From positions 1-61,276 of the forward strand of contig NZ_PSRR01000012.1 of the NCBI RefSeq assembly GCF_004296405.1: a stretch of DNA of 61,276 nt, read 5' to 3'. The notes beneath the pieces are model-generated. The model had not been told where the DNA came from. It worked only from the letters and a program-made list of their open reading frames with translations, and did no database searches. A program made the position numbers and the translations under genes. The first letter of the stretch is position 1; the number at the start of each line of letters is the position of its first letter. Of this stretch, positions 48,423 to 57,453 are shown in pieces. This DNA is from Bradyrhizobium sp. Leo170 (lineage in GTDB: Bacteria; Pseudomonadota; Alphaproteobacteria; Rhizobiales; Xanthobacteraceae).

Positions 48423-50606
48423 TTAATTGCGCTTCGGCCTGACGGTGTCCGCAGTACCCTGTATGAAGGCCTGGATTTTCACAACGTCCGCTTCCGTCAG
48501 CTTGCCGGTGAAATCAGGCATGCCTTTGTCGCGGAACGGGCCGTGGAAGACGTTGTCCTTCAGATTGGCGATCTCTTCGGCGCGAACGTAGCCGAGATTT
48601 CTTATGTTGCCGCCGCGGTCGACACCAGGCACACCATGGCAGCCTGCACAGGCCGCGACATAGATGTCACCGCCTTCCTTGACATCCTTCGGATCGTACT
48701 TCACTCCCTGCAGGAGACCCTCGGTCTGATACTTCACGAACTCCGGCAGCTTCGCCTTGCCGCCCAGCGCAAATGTATAGACCGTTCCCGGGTTCTGGTA
48801 CTCGGTCACTCGGTGCGCAATGCCGAAAACGCCGCCCCAGCCGACCGCAATCGAAACATACTGTGTGTTATCGATCATGTAAGTTGCGGCAGCCGCGACC
48901 ACGCCGGTGCCGGTCGGAGTTTCCCACAGCTTGGTTCCCGTTGCTGCGTCATAGGCGACGAAGCGGCCATCCGCTGTCCCCTGGAAAACCAGGTTGCCCG
49001 CGGTGGTCAGCGTACCGCCGTTCCACGGCGACACGTGCTCGACTCGCCAGACTTCCCTTTGATGCACCGGATCCCAAGCGAGCAGTCGTCCAAATGCAGA
49101 CGACTTCGGAGGCGTGCTGTTGAAAACGACGCCGACATTCCCACCCAATATGGAGCCAAGCTTTCCCGGCGTAGCTGCATTCTGCGTAAACGACTTTTCC
49201 GGCGTCAGACTAAGCGGTAGGTGCTGCGCTGGAATGTAGACGAGGCCGGTCTGGGGATTGAACGACATTGGGTGCCAATTGTGAGCTCCGTCTGGCCCGG
49301 GAATGGAGTCGTATGGATCGTCACCGCGCGCAGCCGGTAGCTCGATGGGCCGCCCGTTGGCGTCGTATCCCGTCGCCCAATTCACATCGACGAAGTTCTT
49401 CGCCGAGATAAACTTGCCGTTGGTACGATCGACGACGAAGAAGAAACCATTCTTCGGCGCGTGCAAGATCACCTTACGCAGTACGCCGTCGATCACAATG
49501 TCAGCGAGGATCATCGGCTGGGTTGACGTGTAGTCCCAATTGTCGCCGGGCGTCTCCTGGTAATGCCAGATATATTGGCCTGTGTCGGCGTTGAGCGCGA
49601 CAAGCGAGGCGAGGTAGAGATTGTCGCCGCCCGACGGACTACGGATTTTGCGATTCCAGGGACCGCCGTTTCCAGTGCCGACATAGACCATGTTCAGGTC
49701 GGGATCGAACGTGATCGTGTCCCACGGAGTGCCGCCGCCACCATTGAGCCAGTATTTGCCTGCCGGGTCCCACGTCTTGGCCGCGGCTTCCATCGAAGCG
49801 TCCTCAAACGGCTTCGATGGATCCCCGGGCACAGTGAACCAGCGCCAGAGTTGATTACCCGTCTCGGTGTCGTACGCCGTGACATAGCCGCGCGCACCGT
49901 ACTCGGCGCCGCTTTGGCCGATCACGACTTTGCCGTTGAACGCGCGTGGAGCGCCCGTGATGGTGTAGGAGTGCTCGTGGTCGATCAGCGTGTCCTTTTC
50001 CCAGACCTTCGCGCCGGTCGCGGCATCGAGCGCGATCAGGCGCCCGTCATAGGCCCCCACGAATACCTTGCCCTTGTAAATGGCGACGCCACGGTTGACC
50101 ACGTCGCAGCAGCCCCTATAGCCCTTTGACCGGTCGACACCTGGATCGAACGACCAGAGTTTTTTCCCGGTCCGCGCGTCAATGGCATGGACCACGCTCC
50201 AAGACGCTGACTGATACATGATGCCGTCGACGACGACGGGCGTTGCTTCGATGCCCCGCGACGATTCGAGATTGTAGCTCCAGACCAAGCCAAGGTTCTT
50301 CACGTTGTCGGTGTTGATCTGATCGAGCTTGCTGAACCGCGTTTCCGCGTAGTCCAGGCCGATGGTTGGCCAATCCTTGGATATTGTCGCGTTTGCCTTG
50401 ATAAAGTTGCTGTCGACCGCCGAGGTACTCGCCTTGATGCGGTCGAGCGTCGCGTTGGTGACGCTCTGCGCCGACGCGTTGAAAGGGAGGGAAAGACCAA
50501 GGAGAGCTGCAAGAACAACTTTTATGTTACTGGAGGAGCTCTGGATCTTGAACCGATATCCCGGCGTCGTCTCCAGCGATTCACTCTCTACGTTTGATAG
50601 CGCCAC
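48423..50606 (-). CDS. PQQ-dependent alcohol dehydrogenase with C-terminal cytochrome c domain
   Basis: A 727-residue quinohaemoprotein (type II). An eight-bladed propeller with W-motifs follows the signal IKVVLAALLGLSLPFNASAQ. Adjacent cysteines in YRGCCDVVNRG form the disulfide ring over PQQ; the catalytic Asp is in GDNWDYTSTQP, with Thr two residues later, so a calcium-type rather than lanthanide-type site is expected. The C-terminal domain has CAGCHG haem attachment and GMPDFTGKL with the Met ligand. Oxidises alcohols in the periplasm and passes electrons to the haem. The start is unclear: GTG 50606 (VALSNVES) is used; the frame is open further up to 50765. Confidence 0.93.
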   Translation of the reverse strand: MALSNVESESLETTPGYRFKIQSSSSNIKVVLAALLGLSLPFNASAQSVTNATLDRIKASTSAVDSNFIKANATISKDWPTIGLDYAETRFSKLDQINTDNVKNLGLVWSYNLESSRGIEATPVVVDGIMYQSASWSVVHAIDARTGKKLWSFDPGVDRSKGYRGCCDVVNRGVAIYKGKVFVGAYDGRLIALDAATGAKVWEKDTLIDHEHSYTITGAPRAFNGKVVIGQSGAEYGARGYVTAYDTETGNQLWRWFTVPGDPSKPFEDASMEAAAKTWDPAGKYWLNGGGGTPWDTITFDPDLNMVYVGTGNGGPWNRKIRSPSGGDNLYLASLVALNADTGQYIWHYQETPGDNWDYTSTQPMILADIVIDGVLRKVILHAPKNGFFFVVDRTNGKFISAKNFVDVNWATGYDANGRPIELPAARGDDPYDSIPGPDGAHNWHPMSFNPQTGLVYIPAQHLPLSLTPEKSFTQNAATPGKLGSILGGNVGVVFNSTPPKSSAFGRLLAWDPVHQREVWRVEHVSPWNGGTLTTAGNLVFQGTADGRFVAYDAATGTKLWETPTGTGVVAAAATYMIDNTQYVSIAVGWGGVFGIAHRVTEYQNPGTVYTFALGGKAKLPEFVKYQTEGLLQGVKYDPKDVKEGGDIYVAACAGCHGVPGVDRGGNIRNLGYVRAEEIANLKDNVFHGPFRDKGMPDFTGKLTEADVVKIQAFIQGTADTVRPKRN

Positions 50607-50853
50607 GTGTGGTCCCTGGCTTACGAGTGCTTGCGCGCTCACCGAGAAGCGATGCCCGCGCCCACGGCTTGCGTTGGTCGATAGGGCGCATTCAAACTGT
50701 CTCCCGCTACTGCACGATTTCAGTCTCCCAAAAAAAGGTTGCAGTTGTAGGCGAGCGGCCAACACATGGCGGAAGGTGACTTGGACCGCGCGGTCCGAAG
50801 CGGGCCAGTGGCAACCTATTGCCGGGGTGTTGGCTCAATGCCAAAGTTGCCGA

Positions 50854-51280
50854 ATGCAAATACGAGACGCCTTGCCAGAGGACGCGATTGCCGGCTGTAT
50901 CGTGTTGAAGTGGTCGATCGCGGAGCTTTGCGAAGCTGACCATCGAAACGATCCCTCTATCCTGGCGCGATGGTTGGGCAACAAGACCCATGAGAACTTC
51001 CGCGCTTGGGTCAAGCAACCCGACAATTCAGTGCTGGTGGCCATCGAACATGGCGACATTCTCGCGGTCGGTTCAGTAACCGATGTGGGAAGGATCGGCC
51101 TTAACTATGTATCGCCTGATGCACGGTTTCGGGGAGTTAGCCGCGCCCTGTTGCGCGCACTGGAGGCGCGAGCCGCTGAACGAGGCAACGATCGGTGCAA
51201 GTTGTCAGCACCGAGACCGCCCGCCGATTTTATCTGTCGAACGGCTATGTTGAAGACGGGCCCGCGGTCGCGGTGTTTGC
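50854..51280 (+). pseudogene. GNAT acetyltransferase gene, frameshifted and truncated
   Basis: MQIRDALPEDAIAGCIVLKW opens a GNAT domain, with HGDILAVGSVTDVGRIGLNY, FRGVSRALLRALEARAAERG and then NDRCKL. At about 51204 the homologous reading continues in the next frame (STETARRFYLSNGYVEDGPA), so one base is missing. A few codons later the sequence enters the duplicated DUF899 segment at 51279, which removed the normal C-terminus. The acetyl-CoA loop is degenerate. Certainly non-functional as a full GNAT protein. Confidence 0.8.
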
Positions 51281-51685
51281 CTGCGGCGCGCGTGAGACAA
51301 AGACGAGAGTGGTATCACGGGCGTTCAGATGGGCGAGGTGGGCAACCTGGTCGGCCACCATGGAGCAGCCCCGGCAGGCGTGGTCGGGCCAGCCGAACAC
51401 GCCCTGCTCGAAGAAGGCGCGATAGACGATGCGCTGACGCCGGCCGCCGAACAGGTCGAGCAGAGTGGCCTTGCCCGCGGGCCCCTCGAACGCATACGCC
51501 TTTTCCACGGCCATCCACGGCATGCGCCGGCGCTCGGCGGCGAGCGCGTCACGGGCGCGCGTCTGCGCCTTCTCCTTTACAAGCAACTGCTTGCGCGCCG
51601 CTTCCCACTCGTGCGGCAACACGACCGGTGGTATGTGCATGGCCGACTGGCCGCCTTTCCGTCCGCTTTCTGTCGATGTGTTCAT
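51279..51685 (-). pseudogene. Truncated duplicate of the DUF899 gene
   Basis: From ATG 51685 (MNTSTESGRKGGQSAMHIPP) the protein matches the full gene at 47321-48115 for about 135 residues, including HACRGCSMVADQVAHLAHLN, to VSRAPQA, then runs into the inverted GNAT relic and stops. The second half of the thioredoxin-like fold is absent. Substitutions are spread evenly and the frame is intact, so it might still be translated, but not as a working DUF899 domain. Confidence 0.85.
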
Positions 51686-51815
51686 GGCTCCTGAAACCTC
51701 CTGGATTTGGGCGAATTCGGGCGCCTCGTGGCGCGAGGCGCGTTTCCATTCGCCGCAGGCTTGGCAGCGGAAATCGAACGGTGAGAGTTACAAGTGTGGC
51801 GCTACTCGGTTCGAG
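51279..51815 (-). repeat. Second copy of the 0.55-kb duplication
   Basis: Same orientation as 47709-48270. Begins exactly inside the GNAT relic and carries the DUF899 5' half plus its leader with the GCGCCTCG/CGAGGCGC hairpin. Lacks the 26-base inverted-repeat insert. Confidence 0.8.
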
Positions 51816-52061
51816 TCGCTGATTGCAGCCGCCATGCGCGAGGCAGGCATTTCTGGCGTCAATTCGAATGTGGCTTAGGGCCCAGAAGCAGAAGTATCAC
51901 TGACGCATTATTGGTGCGCTGCCATAAGGTGTTGGGTCGGCCTCACCAGCTCGCTTTGCTTGATGTGCCGCATGGCTTGATGCAGACTTTGCTGTCTCAA
52001 GACTTGCCTATATGAGGCAAATTCGCGACTGAAGGGCAGGCATTGCCTGCGAGGCTGACAT
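51816..52061. other. Intergenic region upstream of receptor cyclase
   Basis: No gene. Together with the duplicated leader it forms 376 bases without coding sequence. GAGGCTGACAT before ATG 52062 is the ribosome site. No sigma consensus found. Confidence 0.4.
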
Positions 52062-55000
52062 ATGAGCGCAGGGCTCGACATGTCCGCACCGCAAATGTTG
52101 CGTCATGGGCGCGACGTGTTGTTCGCGCTGTGCCTCATGGCAGGACTTGTCTTCGGTCGGGTCACGCCGGCCCTCGCGCTCGAACAGGTGTCGCTGCAAC
52201 TGAAGTGGAAACATCAGTTCCAGTTCGCCGGGTATTACGCCGCGGTCGAGCAGGGATTCTATCGCGACAATGGCCTCGATGTCTCGGTTCGCGAGGGCGG
52301 TCCTGGCATCGATGCGGGCCTCGAAGTGGCCAAAGGCGCTGCCGACTTTGGCGTGTGCACGACCAGCGTGCTCGTCAATAGCGCCGAACGCGCCAACAAT
52401 GTCGTCCTCGCCGTGATCTTTCAGCACTCCGCGGCGATCATCCTGGTGCTGCACCGCGCCGGCATCCATGCAGTGTCCGAGTTGAAGGGCCACGCTTTGA
52501 TGGATGCCCCCGGCAGCGATGATATCGCGGCGATGCTGAAGCACGAGGGGGTCAGCTATGCGGACCTTCCCCGCATCACCCACTCCGGGAATCCGCGTGA
52601 TCTGCTCAGCGGCAGGGCCGATGCGATGGTTGCCTACAGCACCAATGAGCCGTACCTGTTCGAAGAGTACGGCACGCCTTATATGGCCTTCTCGCCGCGC
52701 GCCTACGGGTTCGACTTTTACGGTGACAACCTCTGCACCTCAAGGCGCCAGATTGTAGAACATCCCGAGCGCGCAGCAGCGTTTCGCGCGGCAAGCTTGA
52801 AGGGGTGGGCCTATGCGCTCGCCCACAAGGAGGAGATCGCCGATCTGATACGACGCAAGTACTCCGCGCAAAAAAGTCAGAAGGCGCTCCTGTTCGAGGC
52901 AACACGGACCGAGCTGCTGATCGAGCCGCATCTCACGGCAATCGGTCATCAGAGTACCGCGCGCTGGAACGCCATCGCTCGCGCTTATGTCGACCTCGGC
53001 ATGTTGCGTGAAGCGAAACTCGCGGAAGGGCTGATCTATGCGTCTGACGATGAAACATGGCGATCGCAGATGCGAGATCCGAGAGTGTGGGCGTTCCTTG
53101 CGGTCGTTGTCGCGATCCTGCTGGGCCGGATCCTTTATCGCCGGATTGCGCGCGCAGTCGGTGCGCTGCGACTGAGCGCGGCGATGTCGGGATTGTTCGT
53201 CCTCCTCAGCATTCCCGCGCTGATATTCATCCTCGCCTACAACTACTGGCAAAACTCGGCCACGATCAATGCGACGCTGAACGACGTCGTGGCCAAGACC
53301 AGGCGGGCTAGCATGGATGACGCGCGAAGCCTGATCAATCCGGTCGCGGCCACGCTCGAGTTGCTCGCCTCCTTCGCCGCGGAGGATCCCGAGGCCTTCA
53401 AGAAGGAGGAGAGCCGCGAGTTGCTCTTCAAAGCGCTCACGTCGGCGCCGCAGATCGACGCGGTCTATGTCAGTTTGGAGGATGGCTATCATCGCGTTGT
53501 GACCCGGATCGACGATGACCGCCGGCGCTCCGATCCCAAAATTCCAGCGACAGCGAACTGGCATTCCGCCTATATCGACAGCTTCTCCGGCTCACCGCGA
53601 CGGGTCCGACACCGCACGTTCTACGATACGTGGCCTCACGTCGTAGGGAATTATGACCTTCCGACAATCGAGGACATCAGGACCCTCGCGGGCTACCAAG
53701 CGGCGAAGGATAGCCGCGCACTGATCATCGAGGGGCCTCGGCCGAATCCAGACACCGGCTTTCCGGTCATCATTCTGAGAGTGCCTGTTGTCAAGGACGA
53801 TGCGTTCGTCGGCTGTGCTTCCGCAAATATCACGCTCAACGTGCTGTCGCAGTTTCTCACCAGCCACCGCGCCAGCCCCCACAGCACCACTGTGATCGCC
53901 AATCCGACCGAGGGCACGATCATCGCCTATCCCGACCCGAAGAAAGGCGTGAGACTGGAGAACGACCGCCTGGAAATGGCCAGGCTGGATACGATTGACG
54001 ACGGCAACGTACGTGAAGCCCATCGGCTACAGAGCGATACCAATCGCGACGACTTCCTCTTCCGCTCGCCGCAGGGCGGCGAAGAAATCAGCGCCTCATT
54101 TGCCCGCGTTCCTGGAAGTTTCGGCAAACCATGGGAGGTCATCACCCTGACGCCGACCGATGATTTCATCGGAACCCTCAAGCGAACGAACAAGCAGATG
54201 GTCGCCCTGATCGTTGCTCTCACCGGCATCGAGTTGCTGCTGATCTATTTCTTCTCCCGCAGATTGTCACGGCCGATCGAATGCGTGTCGCGGGACTTGC
54301 GGTCAGTCGAGGACCTGACGTTCTCATACGGGGTCGCGACGCCATCAAAGATCAAGGAGATCAAGGAACTCCAAGCCGCCGTCAAGTTGTTCGAGACGTC
54401 GCTGCGCTCCTTCTCTTCGTTCGTGCCGATGGGCATAGTCAGGAATCTGATCAAGACGGGAACCCCGCTGACGCTCGGTGTCGAACAGCGTTTCATGACG
54501 ATGCTTTTCACCGACTTGAAGGACTTTTCCACCCTGTCGGAGCAAATGGCGCCGAATGATCTACTCGCGCAACTTTCGCACTATTTTGAAGTCGTCTCGC
54601 AGGCGATAGCGGAGGAGTCCGGCACGGTCGATAAGTTCATCGGTGACGGCATCATGGCGTTCTGGGGCGCTCCGGTCCATCGCGACGACGATGTGTTGCG
54701 TGGCTGCTGCGGCGCGATGCGGGCGACGAGGCGAATGGAACAGCTCAATGCGGACTGGAGTAAGCAGGGGCGACCGTCGTTGCATCTTCGGGTCGGGCTG
54801 CATTGCGCTGAGGTGCTCGTCGGCAACGTCGGTTCAAGCGAGCGGCTCAGCTACACCGTCATGGGAGATGGGGTGAACGTTGCCGCACGACTGGAGGGCA
54901 TCAACAAGAATTTCGGGACCACGATCTGCATCAGCGACAGCGTGGTCGAAGCCGTCGGGCCGGAAATCGTGGCAAGGCCGATCAGAAAGGTTCAGGTCAA

Positions 55001-55244
55001 GGGTCGCAAGCGGGAGTTCATGATCTATGAGCTTCTGGGCATCAGGGCCAGCGACGATCCGGAGCTCAAGGCGCGGGACAATGCAACCAGACTGTGCGAT
55101 TTGACATGGGAAGCCTCGTTACATTTCGAGCGAAGTGAATTCGATCAAGCCGCCCGCCGCTACGAAGATATCTTGACTGCCTTCCCCGATGATCCAGTTG
55201 CAAAGTCGCTGCTTGCAATGTGCTCGGCAAAGGCATCGGCTTAG
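52062..55244 (+). CDS. Receptor adenylate cyclase with NMT1/THI5-type binding domain, Cache-like domain and HAMP
   Basis: A 1060-residue protein. Signal peptide 1-40; residues 41-335 are an ABC-type binding protein of the NMT1/THI5 class (VSLQLKWKHQFQFAGYYAAV, EGGPGIDAGLEVAKGAADFG, then LLSGRADAMVAYSTNEPYLF). TM helices at about 341-358 and 373-395 bracket a cytoplasmic loop; 397-710 is a Cache-like periplasmic domain; TM3 712-731; HAMP 732-785; class III cyclase 805-992. Catalytic residues are present: metal Asp818 (LFTDLKDF) and Asp862 (FIGDGIMAF), adenine-specifying Lys858 and Asp936, and VNVAARLE with Asn939 and Arg943. So it should make cAMP in response to one or two periplasmic ligands. 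A TPR-like tail closes the protein. Confidence 0.93.
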   Translation: MSAGLDMSAPQMLRHGRDVLFALCLMAGLVFGRVTPALALEQVSLQLKWKHQFQFAGYYAAVEQGFYRDNGLDVSVREGGPGIDAGLEVAKGAADFGVCTTSVLVNSAERANNVVLAVIFQHSAAIILVLHRAGIHAVSELKGHALMDAPGSDDIAAMLKHEGVSYADLPRITHSGNPRDLLSGRADAMVAYSTNEPYLFEEYGTPYMAFSPRAYGFDFYGDNLCTSRRQIVEHPERAAAFRAASLKGWAYALAHKEEIADLIRRKYSAQKSQKALLFEATRTELLIEPHLTAIGHQSTARWNAIARAYVDLGMLREAKLAEGLIYASDDETWRSQMRDPRVWAFLAVVVAILLGRILYRRIARAVGALRLSAAMSGLFVLLSIPALIFILAYNYWQNSATINATLNDVVAKTRRASMDDARSLINPVAATLELLASFAAEDPEAFKKEESRELLFKALTSAPQIDAVYVSLEDGYHRVVTRIDDDRRRSDPKIPATANWHSAYIDSFSGSPRRVRHRTFYDTWPHVVGNYDLPTIEDIRTLAGYQAAKDSRALIIEGPRPNPDTGFPVIILRVPVVKDDAFVGCASANITLNVLSQFLTSHRASPHSTTVIANPTEGTIIAYPDPKKGVRLENDRLEMARLDTIDDGNVREAHRLQSDTNRDDFLFRSPQGGEEISASFARVPGSFGKPWEVITLTPTDDFIGTLKRTNKQMVALIVALTGIELLLIYFFSRRLSRPIECVSRDLRSVEDLTFSYGVATPSKIKEIKELQAAVKLFETSLRSFSSFVPMGIVRNLIKTGTPLTLGVEQRFMTMLFTDLKDFSTLSEQMAPNDLLAQLSHYFEVVSQAIAEESGTVDKFIGDGIMAFWGAPVHRDDDVLRGCCGAMRATRRMEQLNADWSKQGRPSLHLRVGLHCAEVLVGNVGSSERLSYTVMGDGVNVAARLEGINKNFGTTICISDSVVEAVGPEIVARPIRKVQVKGRKREFMIYELLGIRASDDPELKARDNATRLCDLTWEASLHFERSEFDQAARRYEDILTAFPDDPVAKSLLAMCSAKASA

Positions 55245-55257
55245 CCAGGCGCGCGTC

Positions 55258-55818
55258 CTAGTCCGGCACCGGCACGTCGAACGTGTTCAGCGTGACGGAG
55301 ACCATGGCGTAGATGCCGACGAGATAGGACAGCTCGGCTGCACCGTGCTCGCCGAACTCCTGCAGGGCAGCGCGATAGGTCAATTCCGGCAGCACGCCAC
55401 CGTTCACCAGCGCCGAGGCCATGTCATAGGCGACCGCCTCCTGCCGCGTCAGGTCGAGCGGGCGCTGGCCGGCGACGATGGTGGCGAGCTTCTCGTCGGA
55501 GAGGCCGCGCGCCTCGGCGACCAGCACGTGGGCATAGAGCTCATAGCCCGAGCGGAAATGCGATCCGGTGACGAGGATCGCGACCTCGCGCACCGGTGCC
55601 GGCAGCAGCGGGTTCGAGGCGACGGCCTTCACCAGATCCCACACCGGTTTGCCGAACCTCGGCTCGCGCAGCCAGGGATTCCAGGGGCCGAGCAGCGCGC
55701 CGTCGGCGCGCATGTTCACGAAGCCCTTGAAATGGCGTTCGATGCCCTTGCGCATGTCGTCATAGAGCGGCTTCTGCTCGTCGGTCAGCTCGGTCGGATC
55801 GAGGATGGGAAGGCGCAC
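55258..55818 (-). CDS. Carboxymuconolactone decarboxylase family protein
   Basis: A 186-residue all-helical protein; GTG start with GAGAGGGG upstream. CMD fold: LPAPVREVAILVTGSHFRSG, YELYAHVLVAEARGLSDEKL, LTRQEAVAYDMASALVNGGV, FGEHGAAELSYLVGIYAMVS. The CxxC of AhpD-type peroxidase relatives is absent (YELYAH in its place), so a decarboxylase-like or unknown lyase role is more likely than redox. Its stop lies 13 bases from the convergent cyclase stop. Confidence 0.88.
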   Translation of the reverse strand: MRLPILDPTELTDEQKPLYDDMRKGIERHFKGFVNMRADGALLGPWNPWLREPRFGKPVWDLVKAVASNPLLPAPVREVAILVTGSHFRSGYELYAHVLVAEARGLSDEKLATIVAGQRPLDLTRQEAVAYDMASALVNGGVLPELTYRAALQEFGEHGAAELSYLVGIYAMVSVTLNTFDVPVPD

Positions 55819-55960
55819 GGTAAAGCCCCTCTCTCTGATGAAAATCCAAAAGAAGATTTGAGCGTGGCCTGCGTGGCGGCACGAAGCAAGTGAAGTTGCC
55901 GTGACATGCGATCGGGCGAGATGCGGCCGATTCGGCTTCCAAATTTGTCGGCGATTTGCC

Positions 55961-56677
55961 TTAAGTCTGACCGCCGCGACGCGGCGTCAGTGTGAACCGC
56001 AAGCCGTCGCTGGCCAGGAAATAGAGCGGCCGCATGTCGTGCGGACCGAAAGCTGCAGCAGTGAGCGGACCGCCGAAGCAGGCCCCGGTGTCGAGATTGA
56101 CGCGATTGCTGCGAAGATCCGGCCTGCTGGTGTCGGTCGGCGTGTGGCCATGGACCACGAACGCGCCGTGCCAATCCTCCGAGGACAGGAACGGTCCCCG
56201 GATCCAGAGCATGTCGCGCTCGGATTGCGCGTCGAGCGGGACGTCCGGGCGCACGCCGGCATGAACGAAGAACCGATCATGGTCGTGAAAAGAGAGGGGC
56301 AGCGCCTTGATCCAGGCGAGATGGTCCGGCGGGATATCGCAGGGATCGTCGACGCCGTAAGCCGCCAGCGTGGCCTCGCCGCCGTTCGACCACCATTGAA
56401 TCAGCTCGGCGTCCGAGCGGTCGCGCTTGGCCGCCATCACAAGCATGTCGTCGTGATTTCCGCGCAGGCAGCGAAATCTGGACGGCGCGGCGGCCTGCTC
56501 GCGCATCAGATAGGCGATCACCTCCCGCGACGCCGGACCTCGGTCGACATAGTCGCCCAGCAGCACAAAGTCGTGGTCGGCATCTTCAGCGCATTTGCTG
56601 CAGAAGCGGATCAACGATCTCAGTTCGTCGAAACACCCGTGGACGTCTCCAATCGCGAAGGTGAGACGCTTAGGCAT
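55961..56677 (-). CDS. Metallophosphoesterase (Ser/Thr phosphatase-like)
   Basis: A 238-residue protein. The five phosphoesterase motifs are visible: AIGDVHGCFDEL (D-x-H), LLGDYVDRGPAS (GD-x-x-D-R-G), CLRGNHDDMLV (GNHD), FFVHAGVRPDV and VVHGHTPTD (GHT). This is the PPP-like family, including diadenosine tetraphosphatases and bacterial Ser/Thr phosphatases, with two metal ions; cytoplasmic. GGAGATTC precedes ATG. Substrate unresolved. Confidence 0.93.
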   Translation of the reverse strand: MPKRLTFAIGDVHGCFDELRSLIRFCSKCAEDADHDFVLLGDYVDRGPASREVIAYLMREQAAAPSRFRCLRGNHDDMLVMAAKRDRSDAELIQWWSNGGEATLAAYGVDDPCDIPPDHLAWIKALPLSFHDHDRFFVHAGVRPDVPLDAQSERDMLWIRGPFLSSEDWHGAFVVHGHTPTDTSRPDLRSNRVNLDTGACFGGPLTAAAFGPHDMRPLYFLASDGLRFTLTPRRGGQT

Positions 56678-56827
56678 GCTGAATCTCCATCAAACGTCTA
56701 ATACTTGGCACCACGGACCGGCACTCGCCATGCAAATATTTCTTGGGAATGTTCCATAACGTGTAAGTTTCTTAGGGCCTCGAGCGAATGGCTTAAGTTC
56801 TGCAGCCAAGCCCGACGTCGTAGACGG

Positions 56828-57307
56828 TCAAAACTCCAGCGGTGCATTGTCCACCACCTCCTTCATCACGAAGAATGTTCGCGTCTGCCGGACGCCCGGC
56901 AGCGCGATCAATTGTTCGCCGTGGATGCGGTTGAAGTCTTCCATGTCGCCGACGCGGATTTTCAGGAAGTAGTCGAAGTCGCCGGCGACGAGGTGACAGT
57001 CGAGAACGAATTTGAGTTTCGCGATCGCCTGCTCGAAGGAAGCAAAGCTTTCAGGCGTGGAGCGATCGAGCACGACGCCGACCATGACAAGCGCGCCCTT
57101 GTCGACCTTGCGCGGGGCGACGATCGCGCGGACTTCCCTCACGAAACCTTCCTCGAACAGGCGCTGGGTGCGGCGATGACAGGTGGCAGGGCTGACGCCG
57201 GCCTTGTCGGCCAGTTCGGCGTTGCTCAACCGGCCGTTCTTCTGCAGCAATCGCAGGATCTTGAGGTCGATGCGATCGAGCCCGGCAGTCATGGAAGATT
57301 CTTTCAT
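56828..57307 (-). CDS. acdR: Lrp/AsnC family regulator, AcdR-like
   Basis: A 159-residue protein. AsnC-type HTH: LDRIDLKILRLLQKNGRLSN, AELADKAGVSPATCHRRTQR, LFEEGFVREVRAIVAPRKVD; then the RAM ligand domain (LDCHLVAGDFDYFLKIRVGD, LPGVRQTRTFFVMKEVVDNA). It is transcribed divergently from the ACC deaminase gene, the arrangement of acdR-acdS in Bradyrhizobium and Azospirillum, where AcdR activates acdS in response to ACC. ATG 57307 or 57292 may be the start; a longer open frame upstream lies in the intergenic region. Confidence 0.88.
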   Translation of the reverse strand: MKESSMTAGLDRIDLKILRLLQKNGRLSNAELADKAGVSPATCHRRTQRLFEEGFVREVRAIVAPRKVDKGALVMVGVVLDRSTPESFASFEQAIAKLKFVLDCHLVAGDFDYFLKIRVGDMEDFNRIHGEQLIALPGVRQTRTFFVMKEVVDNAPLEF

Positions 57308-57389
57308 TACTTCGCATATTCGTGAGAGAACTGGCGGTACTAGCGCAGGTTTGGCGTAATAGAGCATAAAGTGCCCAGTCGAAATAGAG

Positions 57390-57413
57390 AGCACCTTTCG
57401 GCCGGCCGGTGCT
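57390..57413. promoter_or_regulatory. Inverted repeat in acdR-acdS intergenic region
   Basis: AGCACC (57390-57395) and GGTGCT (57408-57413) flank TTTCGGCCGGCC, itself holding GGCCGGCC. It sits 40 bases before acdS ATG. A candidate Lrp/AcdR site by position; no published box is matched here. Confidence 0.4.
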
Positions 57414-57453
57414 AGGAATCCGCATCGAGACCATGCCATCAACGGGGACCACG

